From Gemmatimonadota bacterium (lineage in GTDB: Bacteria; GCA-2686955): 8,939 bases of DNA. Positions 1 through 5,475 of this stretch are shown here, piece by piece; positions within the stretch are counted from its first letter, which is position 1, and every line of letters begins with the position of its first letter. The stretch covers positions 1 through 8,939 of the forward strand of contig JALXCG010000036.1 in assembly GCA_026991065.1 (NCBI GenBank). The letters are read 5' to 3'. The translations under genes were made by a program, and so were the position numbers. The notes below the pieces were generated by a model. That model was not told the DNA's origin. It did not search any database and saw only the letters and a program-made list of their open reading frames with translations.

Positions 1-73
1 GCACCAGCAACAGCACAATCGGCAGCGTCAGGATGACCTCTACAGCGGTCTGCCCTTGCCGTCGGCGGCTCAT
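1..73 (-). CDS. TadE-like pseudopilin, N-terminal fragment (runs off left edge)
   Basis: Only the first 24 codons lie in the window. They read MSRRRQGQTAVEVILTLPIV and then LLLV: a short basic leader, a Gly7/Gln8 prepilin cleavage site, Glu at +5 (Glu12) and a hydrophobic stretch. This is the N-terminal signature of TadE/TadG-type pseudopilins, which act as minor subunits in assembly of the Tad/Flp pilus at the inner membrane and are processed by the TadV/CpaA peptidase. The ATG overlaps the stop of the upstream prepilin peptidase gene as ATGA, indicating translational coupling in one operon, with a GGCGAGG sequence just before the start. TadE, TadF and TadG cannot be told apart from this fragment, and the full length is unknown. 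Confidence 0.75.
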   Translation of the reverse strand, partial: MSRRRQGQTAVEVILTLPIVLLLV

Positions 74-615
74 GCAACGCCTCGCCACAGTTCCCAGATG
101 GTGCCCAATGCCAAAGCGACGCCAAAAGGCAACATTTCAGTGCGCCCATCCGCAGCGCGCGGCAGAATCGCCCGCTGCCCGCTGCGCGCGGCGACCACCA
201 CCGCTTCAAGGAGCGCCCATGTGCGGCGCAGAAGCTCCCCGAGCCGCTTTCGCCAAGCCATTGCGACAAGAGCCAACAGACCGCCGAAAGCTGCCCCCAC
301 AACGAGCACATGGGCGGCGAAACCGACCCCGCCAAGCGAACCGATCGCCGCCATCATCTTTACGTCACCCATGCCCAGCGCACCGGGAACAGCCATGGCC
401 AGGAGCCAGGTAGAGCCGAGTCCGAAGCCGAGTCCCATCACGCCGCTCTCCCAGTGCCCGGAAAAACCGTTCAGGACGAGCCCCAAAAGAGCAAAAGAGT
501 AGGTCAGCCGATTGGGAATGCGGCGCTGGCGCAGATCCATCGCGGCGGCCGCCAGGACGAAGCACAGCAGGGCGAAAGCCGGCGTCGACTCGATCGCAAC
601 CGGGCTCGTCTGCAT
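70..615 (-). CDS. Prepilin peptidase, A24 family (TadV/CpaA type)
   Basis: Inner-membrane aspartic peptidase that cleaves type III (Flp and TadE-like) prepilin leaders. The protein has about 181 residues, nearly all hydrophobic helices. In numbering from a GTG one codon upstream, the two catalytic aspartates are visible: Asp28 in the MDLRQRRIPNRLT motif, and Asp85 in the GMGDVKMMAAIG motif, the family's GxGD signature. The C-terminal EMLPFGVALALG stretch is also typical. Like CpaA/TadV, it lacks the N-terminal methyltransferase domain of long PilD enzymes. A purine-rich GGAGAGGGG lies 6 bases before the GTG at 616-618 and 9 before the ATG at 613-615, so either may be the start; I took the ATG. 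It sits downstream of two Flp pilin genes and overlaps the next gene, a TadE-like pseudopilin, by ATGA. Confidence 0.93.
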   Translation of the reverse strand: MQTSPVAIESTPAFALLCFVLAAAAMDLRQRRIPNRLTYSFALLGLVLNGFSGHWESGVMGLGFGLGSTWLLAMAVPGALGMGDVKMMAAIGSLGGVGFAAHVLVVGAAFGGLLALVAMAWRKRLGELLRRTWALLEAVVVAARSGQRAILPRAADGRTEMLPFGVALALGTIWELWRGVA

Positions 616-762
616 CACCGCCAGCCCCTCTCCGCGAAACCGGTCAGCGCCAAGAGCAGATGCTCCGCACGCGACTGAATCGCATTCGATACAGTGGTCC
701 AGTGCGCGCTTCCGCCACGGCTCCTCCCCGGCACGGGCGCGACGCGGCTCAATGCTTCGCGC

Positions 763-957
763 CTAATTGCCAGGATCCGTCATCGCCAAAGAATCCGCCG
801 TGCGCTGCAGCGCATCCGCGATTCCAATTCCCAATCTCTCAGTGGAGACGACCAAAGCCACCGCGATCAAAGCAACCAGAATGACATACTCGACCATGCC
901 TTGTGCCTTTTCAGCTCGGGACCTGGAGGTTGAGTAATCGGTTACAGTCATGATCAT
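763..957 (-). CDS. Flp-type pilin (type IVb), second of a tandem pair
   Basis: A 64-residue major-pilin-like protein of the Flp/Fap family, expected to be cleaved by the adjacent peptidase and polymerised into a Tad pilus. An 18-residue polar leader (MIMTVTDYSTSRSRAEKA) precedes the mature start QGMVEY, with Glu23 at +5 and Tyr24 at +6, followed by a hydrophobic helix to about residue 38 and a short polar tail. Oddly, the residue before the cleavage site is Ala18 rather than the usual Gly, whereas flp1 has Gly. ATG codons occur at 955-957 and 949-951 and neither has a convincing Shine-Dalgarno sequence; I took the upstream one. A 14-codon open frame ends in an ATGA overlap with this start. 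The pair most likely comes from duplication, but the tails have diverged. Confidence 0.9.
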   Translation of the reverse strand: MIMTVTDYSTSRSRAEKAQGMVEYVILVALIAVALVVSTERLGIGIADALQRTADSLAMTDPGN

Positions 958-1065
958 TGAGTGGCTTTTCGCCCGCCCGAGAAGTTCAGTGCAGCCATCG
1001 CGGGCCCGGAAAGATATGCGGCATTGGCGCTCTGCCGACCTACCCTCTTCCTGTTGCGTTCGAAC
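958..1065. other. flp1-flp2 spacer with a 14-codon upstream frame
   Basis: A 108-base gap between the two pilin genes. I see no intrinsic terminator in it, so co-transcription of both pilins is plausible. On the minus strand a 14-codon frame (MAALNFSGGRKATQ, 998 down to 954) ends with TGA overlapping the flp2 ATG as ATGA. It has no clear ribosome binding site, so I do not call it a gene. Confidence 0.4.
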
Positions 1066-1242
1066 CTAGGGAAGAACGCGTCCATCCAGTTCGTTGGTGG
1101 CGGAATCAAAAATCTCGCCCAGCTTCCCGCTGAACTGCGTCACCACAGTAATCAGCGCAATCGCAATCAACGCAATCAGCAGGGTGTATTCGGCCAACCC
1201 TTGGCCACTTTCATCGCTATGTAGTTGGCGCAGCAGTTCCAT
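1066..1242 (-). CDS. Flp-type pilin (type IVb), first of a tandem pair
   Basis: A 58-residue Flp pilin. The leader MELLRQLHSDESG is followed by the mature sequence QGLAEYTLLIALIAIALITV and then a short amphipathic tail ending NELDGRVLP. The cleavage site is canonical: Gly13 at -1, Gln14 at +1, Glu18 at +5 and Tyr19 at +6. It would be inserted in the inner membrane, processed by the TadV-like peptidase encoded at 70-615 and assembled as the pilus shaft. A strong Shine-Dalgarno sequence (GGAGGAGAG, 1251-1259) lies 8 bases before the ATG. It is the first gene after the sigma-54-type promoter at 1412-1427, which suggests it is the dominant, regulated subunit; flp2 follows 108 bases downstream. 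The gene is short enough to be missed by a 60-codon length cut-off. Confidence 0.93.
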   Translation of the reverse strand: MELLRQLHSDESGQGLAEYTLLIALIAIALITVVTQFSGKLGEIFDSATNELDGRVLP

Positions 1243-1564
1243 GGAGCAAGCTCTCCTCCCTCAATGGCGGTTTTCAGCGCGACCGGAGTTCGGCACCGGC
1301 CCGAACCCGCGCCTCTCACCAGATTCCGGCGCGAAACTGCGGAATCCGAGGTAAAGAACACGGGGCAACGGAGCTAGATGCAAACACGATAACCCACTTT
1401 GATCTCTCTTTGCAAAGCACGCGCCAATCGCCTGGGATTATCCCTGCTCACCGGGCCAATCTCGCGGCCTCCCAGCGGGCATACGCTTAGGGACTTCGGG
1501 AGAACTCCCCCGGACTACCCCGCAACTTCCGGATTGGGGAATACCGCCCAGCCCCTGGGTGCTC
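1243..1564. other. Regulatory gap upstream of flp1
   Basis: 322 bases with no convincing gene. Open frames crossing it (such as 1176-1361 and 1515-1919 on the minus strand) overlap the pilin genes in other frames and have no recognisable product. The gap holds the sigma-54-type promoter at 1412-1427. A near-perfect dyad GGGATTATCCC (1434-1444) starts 6 bases upstream of the -24 element and could be an operator. A small CCCAG-CCC-CTGGG inverted repeat lies a few bases after the stop of the 1565-1834 gene, but no T-run follows it, so it is a poor terminator. The predicted flp1 leader RNA is about 155 bases long. Confidence 0.6.
1412..1427 (-). promoter_or_regulatory. Sigma-54 (RpoN) -24/-12 promoter for flp1
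   Basis: Read on the minus strand the element is TTGGCGCG-TGCT-TTGC followed by A. It matches the RpoN consensus YTGGCACG-N4-TTGCW with one mismatch in the -24 box and keeps the invariant GG and GC exactly 10 bases apart. Transcription would start near 1400 and run into flp1 (ATG at 1242), then flp2 and tadV. RpoN promoters need an enhancer-binding activator, whose gene is not in this window. RpoN control of pilin genes is well known for type IVa pilA. Confidence 0.7.
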
Positions 1565-1834
1565 TTACCAAAACGGCGTTGCAAGGATGAGGGCCACGCG
1601 GCGCACATACTGATCCAGCGAATCCAGGAAGAACCCCTGGATCAAGAGCACCGGGAGAGAGATCAGCAGCAGAACCGCCACAAACTCTGCCAGAGACTGC
1701 CCACCACTCCGATCCACCACCGAGGCCCCCTCGGCATCGTCGGTCAAGGGCTTGGCTCCCCGCGGTGTATTCGAATGCGCAGGGGAAGGTGACTCTCCGC
1801 CCTGCCAGCGCGGAGAATCCGATCGGCGTCTCAT
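1565..1834 (-). CDS. Short pilin-like protein with type III prepilin signal, coupled to mqnA
   Basis: An 89-residue protein I cannot assign to a named gene. Residues 1-44 are polar and rich in Ser, Pro, Arg and Gly. Then comes GGQSLAEF, with Gly45 at -1, Gln46 at +1 and Glu50 at +5, a hydrophobic helix at about 51-70, and a short tail ending LILATPFW. This is a Flp/TadE-type prepilin signal, so the mature protein would be a membrane-inserted minor pilin of only about 44 residues. Its ATG overlaps the mqnA stop as ATGA. The leader is very long for this class; an in-frame GTG at 1718-1720, preceded by a GAGGGGG sequence 5-6 bases away, would give a 7-residue leader more like that of flp1. The sigma-54 promoter and flp genes follow downstream on the same strand. 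TadE proteins are usually much longer. Confidence 0.7.
   Translation of the reverse strand: MRRRSDSPRWQGGESPSPAHSNTPRGAKPLTDDAEGASVVDRSGGQSLAEFVAVLLLISLPVLLIQGFFLDSLDQYVRRVALILATPFW
1720..1734. repeat. Perfect 6-bp inverted repeat over a possible internal ribosome binding site
   Basis: CCGAGG-CCC-CCTCGG on the plus strand: 6-bp arms with a 3-base loop. On the minus-strand mRNA it covers the GAGGGGG purine run that would serve as ribosome binding site for the in-frame GTG at 1718-1720. If real, the hairpin could mask that internal start. It may also be a chance result of GC-rich coding sequence. Confidence 0.4.
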
Positions 1835-2718
1835 CGTTGCGCCTCCACGCGACAGGCTCCCAACTCCCGTTCATACTCGAGTTCACGCTCCAGACCCACA
1901 AGGCGGGCATAACATGCAATGCCCTGCCGGTGGCGATCGGTGAGCCGATAGTCGATTGCTTCGGTCAAGTAACGGGCCAGGAAGGGCCCTTTGCCACCGC
2001 TCGCAAACGGATCCCGCCGCAGATAGTCGGTCAGTCCGGAGAGCCCACGGTCGCGGGCAGCCCGTAGCTTCGGCCCAACTGTCGCGGCGACCTCACGACT
2101 GCGCGCCACCCACAGTGCATAAACAAAGGGTAACCCGGTTCGCCGCGTCCACTCCTCCCCAAGATCCCAGCCCCCCGGAAACTCCATTGCCCGGTCTCCG
2201 ATCACCAGCGCGGCGTCCAGCTCCGGCGCGAGCGGAACCCCCGTCGAATCCAACTCCCGCATGGGGTCGATCGGTTCGAACTGAACCTTCGGCCCATGCA
2301 ACATGTCGAGCAGAGCCCGCAGCAGCGCCACCGATGAACGGCTGCGGTAGTCCACGCCCACGCGGCGCAAATGGTGGCAGTCACCGGCCGGGAGTTCCCG
2401 TCCCAGCAGCTTCACCGACCACACCGGCCCAACCGATGCGATCGAAACCCCCGCCACGGCGCACGCTCCGACGCCGCGAAGCGCCTCGACCACCGGGATC
2501 AACCCCACATCGATCCGCCCCTCCCGCAACTGCTGCGCCAGCGCCGCCGGGTGATCAAAGGAGAGCTGCAGATCCGCCTGCGGCGACTCTTCGAGCGCCC
2601 AGACCAGAGGTCGCGTATTGGCGAAAGAAACCGCCCCCAAGCGAATCGGACGGGAGGCCGGATGGCCGGCACGGGCGGAATGAGCCAAAGGAACTGAAGA
2701 TGATTTCATGGCAATCAT
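1831..2718 (-). CDS. mqnA: Chorismate dehydratase MqnA (futalosine menaquinone pathway)
   Basis: MqnA removes water from chorismate to give 3-[(1-carboxyvinyl)oxy]benzoate, the first step of the futalosine route to menaquinone, in the cytosol. The 295-residue protein has the periplasmic-binding-protein-like fold signature of MqnA: VSFANTRPL (30-38), GRIDVGLIPVVE (67-78), SVGPVWSVKLL (95-105), LVIGDRAM (171-178), DLGEEW and LPFVYALW (about 185-203) and LTEAIDYRLTDRH (251-263). About 24 extra residues precede the usual start of the fold; the ATGs at 2716-2718 and 2707-2709 both lack a good ribosome binding site, so the start is uncertain. It follows mqnP by 82 bases and ends in an ATGA overlap with the pilin-like gene. 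MqnD shares the fold, but the NTRPL motif favours MqnA. Confidence 0.92.
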   Translation of the reverse strand: MIAMKSSSVPLAHSARAGHPASRPIRLGAVSFANTRPLVWALEESPQADLQLSFDHPAALAQQLREGRIDVGLIPVVEALRGVGACAVAGVSIASVGPVWSVKLLGRELPAGDCHHLRRVGVDYRSRSSVALLRALLDMLHGPKVQFEPIDPMRELDSTGVPLAPELDAALVIGDRAMEFPGGWDLGEEWTRRTGLPFVYALWVARSREVAATVGPKLRAARDRGLSGLTDYLRRDPFASGGKGPFLARYLTEAIDYRLTDRHRQGIACYARLVGLERELEYERELGACRVEAQR

Positions 2719-2733
2719 GAAGCGTTGAGGCTG

Positions 2734-2745
2734 CTGTCCGGACAG
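2734..2745. repeat. 12-bp perfect palindrome upstream of mqnA
   Basis: CTGTCCGGACAG reads the same on both strands. It lies in the 82-base mqnP-mqnA gap, 15 bases before the mqnA ATG. It could be a binding site for a dimeric regulator, or chance. No promoter elements or terminator are evident in the same gap. Confidence 0.35.
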
Positions 2746-2800
2746 AGAGAGACGAGTTCACGATCTCGCGCCGGCAACAACTTCCGGAGTCGGGAGCCGG

Positions 2801-3706
2801 TCATAGATCCAACCAAAGATCGGCAATCACCGCCGCGGCAAGCACCAGACTAATGATTCCGTTGAGAGTAAAAAAGGCCAGATCCACCCGCGAGAGATCC
2901 TCGGCCGACACCAGCCCATGCTCATAGAGCAACACGGCCGCGACGGTGATGACGCCGGCACCATAGAGCCAGGACAGCCCGGGCACCAGGAGTGGCAGAA
3001 TGCCCAGCCCCAGCAGCATGCCCAGATGCAACCAGCGGGCCAACTGCAGAGCGCGCCCGACGCCCAATCTAAGAGGCAGGGAGTGCAGCCCTTCGCGACG
3101 GTCAAACTCCACATCCTGGCAAGCGTAGATGATATCAAAGCCGGCGGTCCACAAGGTCACGACCGCCGTAAGCAGCAGCGGCGCCGCCGCGAATGAACCG
3201 GTCACCGCCAGCCAGGCGCCGGTGGGCGCGATGCCGAGAGCAAACCCGAGCACAAAGTGGCTGAACCGAGTAAACCGCTTGGTGAGTGAATACCCCAAAA
3301 CCACGGCCAAGGCGACCGGCGACAGCCGCAGGCAGAGAGGATTAAGCCAGGCTGCGGAAGCCACGAAAAGCGCCACCGAAGCCACCACAAAGAGCGCCAC
3401 GTAGCGGCGGGTAACCAGACCGGCGGGAAGCGCGCGACCGGCAGTTCGCGGGTTGCGGGCATCGATGTCGGCATCCATCAGCCGATTGAAAGCCATGGCG
3501 GCAGAGCGGGCCCCCACCATGGCCCCAAGAATACCAAGAAGAACCCGGCCCGGCGGCGGCCCACCGGCGGCAAGAAAAGCGGCCAGAAGCGCAAAAGGAA
3601 GCGCGAAGATCGTGTGTGAAAACTTGATCATCTGCAGCGTCACGCGGGCCTGGTGGAGCTTCCCACGGGGACCGGGCGCGGCAGCATCGGCGTGAATGGA
3701 TCGCAT
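2801..3706 (-). CDS. mqnP: UbiA-family prenyltransferase (MqnP-like, menaquinone synthesis)
   Basis: Inner-membrane aromatic prenyltransferase that attaches a polyprenyl chain to the ring precursor. The 301-residue protein has about eight or nine hydrophobic helices and both Mg-diphosphate-binding motifs. The first is NRLMDADIDARNPRT (74-88), with Asp78 and Asp82 in the NxxxDxxxD pattern. The second is YACQDVEFD (194-202), with Asp198 and Asp202. These are shared with UbiA (4-hydroxybenzoate octaprenyltransferase). The position between ubiE and mqnA argues for MqnP, which prenylates 1,4-dihydroxy-6-naphthoate in the futalosine pathway, over a ubiquinone enzyme. The ATG lies two bases after the ubiE stop, so the two genes are tightly coupled. 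The 20-residue charged N-terminus may be shorter in life if translation starts at Met26. Confidence 0.88.
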   Translation of the reverse strand: MRSIHADAAAPGPRGKLHQARVTLQMIKFSHTIFALPFALLAAFLAAGGPPPGRVLLGILGAMVGARSAAMAFNRLMDADIDARNPRTAGRALPAGLVTRRYVALFVVASVALFVASAAWLNPLCLRLSPVALAVVLGYSLTKRFTRFSHFVLGFALGIAPTGAWLAVTGSFAAAPLLLTAVVTLWTAGFDIIYACQDVEFDRREGLHSLPLRLGVGRALQLARWLHLGMLLGLGILPLLVPGLSWLYGAGVITVAAVLLYEHGLVSAEDLSRVDLAFFTLNGIISLVLAAAVIADLWLDL

Positions 3707-3708
3707 GC

Positions 3709-4425
3709 CTATTCGCCCTCCCGCCGAGCCAGGATCGCAGTCGCGATCCCGCCGCTGAGTTCCAGGCTCTGCACCTGCCGCAACCCGGCTTCAGCCAGCA
3801 GGCGCGCAAACTCCTGGCGATCGGCGAAGCGGGCGACCGACTCCGGCAAATAGCGATAGGCCTGTGAATCACCCGACACCAAGCGCCCCAGGCGCGGCAG
3901 GAGATGGCGAAAATAGAGGGAAAAGAGCGGGCGCAGATAACCCTGGCGCGGCCCAAAAAACTCCAGCACCAGGAGGTGACCGCCCGGCCGCAGCACACGG
4001 GCGATCTCGCGCAGCCCGGCCGCCGGCGGATAGACATTGCGAATCCCGAACGCCACCGCCACGGCATCGTAGCTCCGGGCCGGCCATGGCAGCGAGCGGG
4101 CATCCGCCTGCACCACGCCGCCTCCTTGACCAAGCGCCCCGGCCACCTTGGGAAGCGCCAGCAGGAGCATGCGCCGCGAAAAGTCGGCGCTCACCACCGC
4201 GGCCTCCGGCCCCATGCGCCGCCGCAACACCAGTGAAAGATCCCCGGTACCGGCGCACAGATCCAGCACCCGCCCGGCCGGGGGCAACAGCGCCACCGCG
4301 CGGTTGCGCCAGGATCGGTCCAACGATGCCGAGAGCAAGCGGTTCAACAGGTCGTAGCGGGGGGATATCGCGTCGAACATCTCGCGCACCGCAACATTCA
4401 GGTCGGGTTCGGAACTCGTAGACAT
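3709..4425 (-). CDS. ubiE: Demethylmenaquinone C-methyltransferase (UbiE/MenG)
   Basis: SAM-dependent methyltransferase that adds the last methyl group to demethylmenaquinone; in organisms with ubiquinone it also acts on that pathway. The 238-residue protein opens with the family signature FDAISPRYDLLNRLLS (17-32). The SAM-binding motif I VLDLCAGTGDL (53-63), the acidic Asp81, ADA (107-109), FGIRNV (126-131), LRPGG (145-149) and YRYLPESV (190-197) follow in the usual order and spacing. I took the ATG at 4423-4425, preceded by AAAGAGG, although that sits close to the start; a TTG at 4435-4437 would add four residues. It heads a three-gene menaquinone unit, ubiE-mqnP-mqnA, with 2 bases to mqnP. 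No conserved residue is missing. Confidence 0.92.
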   Translation of the reverse strand: MSTSSEPDLNVAVREMFDAISPRYDLLNRLLSASLDRSWRNRAVALLPPAGRVLDLCAGTGDLSLVLRRRMGPEAAVVSADFSRRMLLLALPKVAGALGQGGGVVQADARSLPWPARSYDAVAVAFGIRNVYPPAAGLREIARVLRPGGHLLVLEFFGPRQGYLRPLFSLYFRHLLPRLGRLVSGDSQAYRYLPESVARFADRQEFARLLAEAGLRQVQSLELSGGIATAILARREGE

Positions 4426-4455
4426 GGCCTCTTTCAAACCGACGAAAGCAGAAAT

Positions 4456-4473
4456 CTGGAGCAGCGCCTCCAG
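4456..4473. repeat. Inverted repeat in the ubiE leader
   Basis: CTGGAG-CAGCGC-CTCCAG: 6-bp perfect arms around a 6-base centre, 30 bases upstream of the ubiE ATG. It could be an operator for the menaquinone operon or a leader hairpin. I cannot identify a clear minus-strand -35/-10 pair nearby, so its relation to a promoter is unknown. Confidence 0.35.
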
Positions 4474-4524
4474 GCCGAAAGCAAAAAAGAAAGAGGGAGG
4501 CTACCACCAAAGGTGCCCAGCGGA

Positions 4525-4553
4525 TTGACAGAACGCGCCCTGCTCACTAGAGT
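4525..4553 (+). promoter_or_regulatory. Sigma-70-type promoter for the outer membrane protein gene
   Basis: A perfect -35 box TTGACA (4525-4530) is followed after exactly 17 bases by TAGAGT (4548-4553), four of six matches to the -10 consensus. Transcription would start near 4560, about 80 bases before the ATG at 4640. Confidence 0.65.
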
Positions 4554-4595
4554 TCGATCATCTTTCGATATGTGCTTGCGTGCCCCATCCCCGTG

Positions 4596-4611
4596 CCCGC
4601 CCCTGGGCGGG
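4596..4611 (+). repeat. GC-rich hairpin in the 5' leader of the outer membrane protein gene
   Basis: CCCGCCC-CT-GGGCGGG, arms at 4596-4602 and 4605-4611. It forms a 6-bp stem with a tetraloop in the predicted leader RNA, about 20 bases before the AGGAG ribosome binding site. No T-run follows, so it is not a terminator. It may stabilise the mRNA, as is known for abundant outer membrane protein messages. Confidence 0.4.
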
Positions 4612-4639
4612 ATGACCACCCGGTGTTCCAGGAGTCTCC

Positions 4640-5380
4640 ATGAAGAAGGCAGTCGTTCTAGGGTTGATCTTGGTGGGCGTCGTACCCGCCCAGGCCGTGC
4701 AGTTGAGTCTGTCCGAGACCTTCGGCGCCGCCTATCTCTTTGGTGAGGACCATTCAGACCAGATCCAACCGGGCTTTATGGTCAGTCAGTCGGTCCTCTT
4801 TGAGTTCGACGGCCCCTTTGCTTTGGACGTGTCGTACTTCAGTGGTGCCCACGTCACCACCAACACTGACAACATGAAGAGTGACGCTCTCGCCCAGGAG
4901 CGCAGCGCCATGCAGGCCTGGATCTCCGACCAGGGCTACAGCAACGCCACCGGCGAGATCACTGACGGCGACTTCCGGCTCTTCGAGGATTTCACCTCCA
5001 ACGTGCTGTGGGGCGGCGCATCGTTGCGCTACAACATGGGGGACCGCGAAAACCGCTCCTGGTTCGTCGGTTTGGGGGCGAACTACTTCTCCGTTCCGCG
5101 CGTCGACTACGGGTATGGATTCAACAACATCCCCGTCACTTACGAAGAGGAAGGCGCCACTATCGAAACGCTTTATACGCCCGAAAGTGTTGGCCGCAAA
5201 TACAACAACATCACTGCCGTAACGGAGCGCTCCGGGGTCGCCGCGGCGTTCAGTTTTGGCATGGCCTGGCGAGTTGGCCAGGTGCTGCGTTTCAACGCTT
5301 CGGTGCTCTACAATCAAGGGCTGTCGGAAGACCTCAAGATGCTCGCCGGCGGTCTCGGCGTAGTACTGGATCTCCCCTGA
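4640..5380 (+). CDS. Secreted outer-membrane beta-barrel-type protein
   Basis: A 246-residue exported protein of unknown role. Residues 1-19 form a clear Sec signal peptide (MKKAVVLGLILVGVVPAQA) with an AQA cleavage site. The mature part alternates hydrophobic and polar residues as in beta-strands, for example VLFEFDGPFALDVSYFSG, WGGASLRYNMG, WFVGLGANYFSV, AAAFSFGMAWRVG and LRFNASVLYNQG. The loops are rich in Asn, Asp and Glu. This resembles small outer membrane beta-barrel proteins of the OmpW/OMP_b-brl kind, but I cannot name the family, and the last residues LDLP lack the usual terminal Phe. The start is supported by AGGAG six bases upstream. It is a single-gene unit with its own promoter at 4525-4553 and terminator at 5427-5461, divergent from the menaquinone genes. 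Confidence 0.8.
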   Translation: MKKAVVLGLILVGVVPAQAVQLSLSETFGAAYLFGEDHSDQIQPGFMVSQSVLFEFDGPFALDVSYFSGAHVTTNTDNMKSDALAQERSAMQAWISDQGYSNATGEITDGDFRLFEDFTSNVLWGGASLRYNMGDRENRSWFVGLGANYFSVPRVDYGYGFNNIPVTYEEEGATIETLYTPESVGRKYNNITAVTERSGVAAAFSFGMAWRVGQVLRFNASVLYNQGLSEDLKMLAGGLGVVLDLP

Positions 5381-5426
5381 TCCCCACTCTTTCGCCCTTC
5401 CGCGTCCATCACACCCGATCGTAAAG

Positions 5427-5461
5427 CGCGCCGCAGCCCCCCGCTGCGGCGCGTTTCTCTT
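5427..5461 (+). terminator. Strong intrinsic terminator after the outer membrane protein gene
   Basis: An 11-bp perfect GC-rich stem (5427-5437 with 5443-5453, arms CGCGCCGCAGC and GCTGCGGCGCG) with a five-C loop, followed by TTTCTCTT. It lies 46 bases after the stop at 5380 and just before the end of the convergent PHP gene (5476). The plus strand has the better T-run; on the minus strand only CTTT follows, so termination of the PHP transcript there would be weaker. Confidence 0.85.
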
Positions 5462-5475
5462 GTCAACTCCCCCGA

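Noticed and set aside
619-762. Possible 24-codon GTG frame between flp2 and the prepilin peptidase gene
   Set aside because: A purine-rich sequence precedes a GTG, but the peptide has no recognisable feature and the spacing to the start is too short to be convincing.
1176-1361. 61-codon minus-strand frame over the flp1 start and its leader
   Set aside because: It overlaps flp1 in another frame. flp1 has a full pilin signature and a strong ribosome binding site, whereas this frame has neither.
1546-1560. CCCAG-CCC-CTGGG hairpin considered as a terminator after the pilin-like gene
   Set aside because: The stem is only 5 bp and no T-run follows on the minus strand.
1515-1919. 134-codon minus-strand frame overlapping the mqnA end and the pilin-like gene
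   Set aside because: It is out of frame with both recognised genes and shows no motif; the overlapping 1565-1834 frame has the prepilin signal.
1956-2720. Long plus-strand open frame (254 codons) opposite mqnA
   Set aside because: It is the antisense of a clear MqnA, is rich in Pro, Arg and Ala as expected from GC-rich antisense, and has no recognisable domain.
3342-4133. 263-codon minus-strand frame across the ubiE-mqnP junction
   Set aside because: It is an alternative frame within two recognised genes, with Arg/Cys/Trp-rich composition and no domain.
4434-4619. 61-codon minus-strand frame ending just before ubiE
   Set aside because: It begins with GTG, runs antisense through the well-formed promoter at 4525-4553, and has no recognisable product. 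Its close spacing to ubiE is probably chance.
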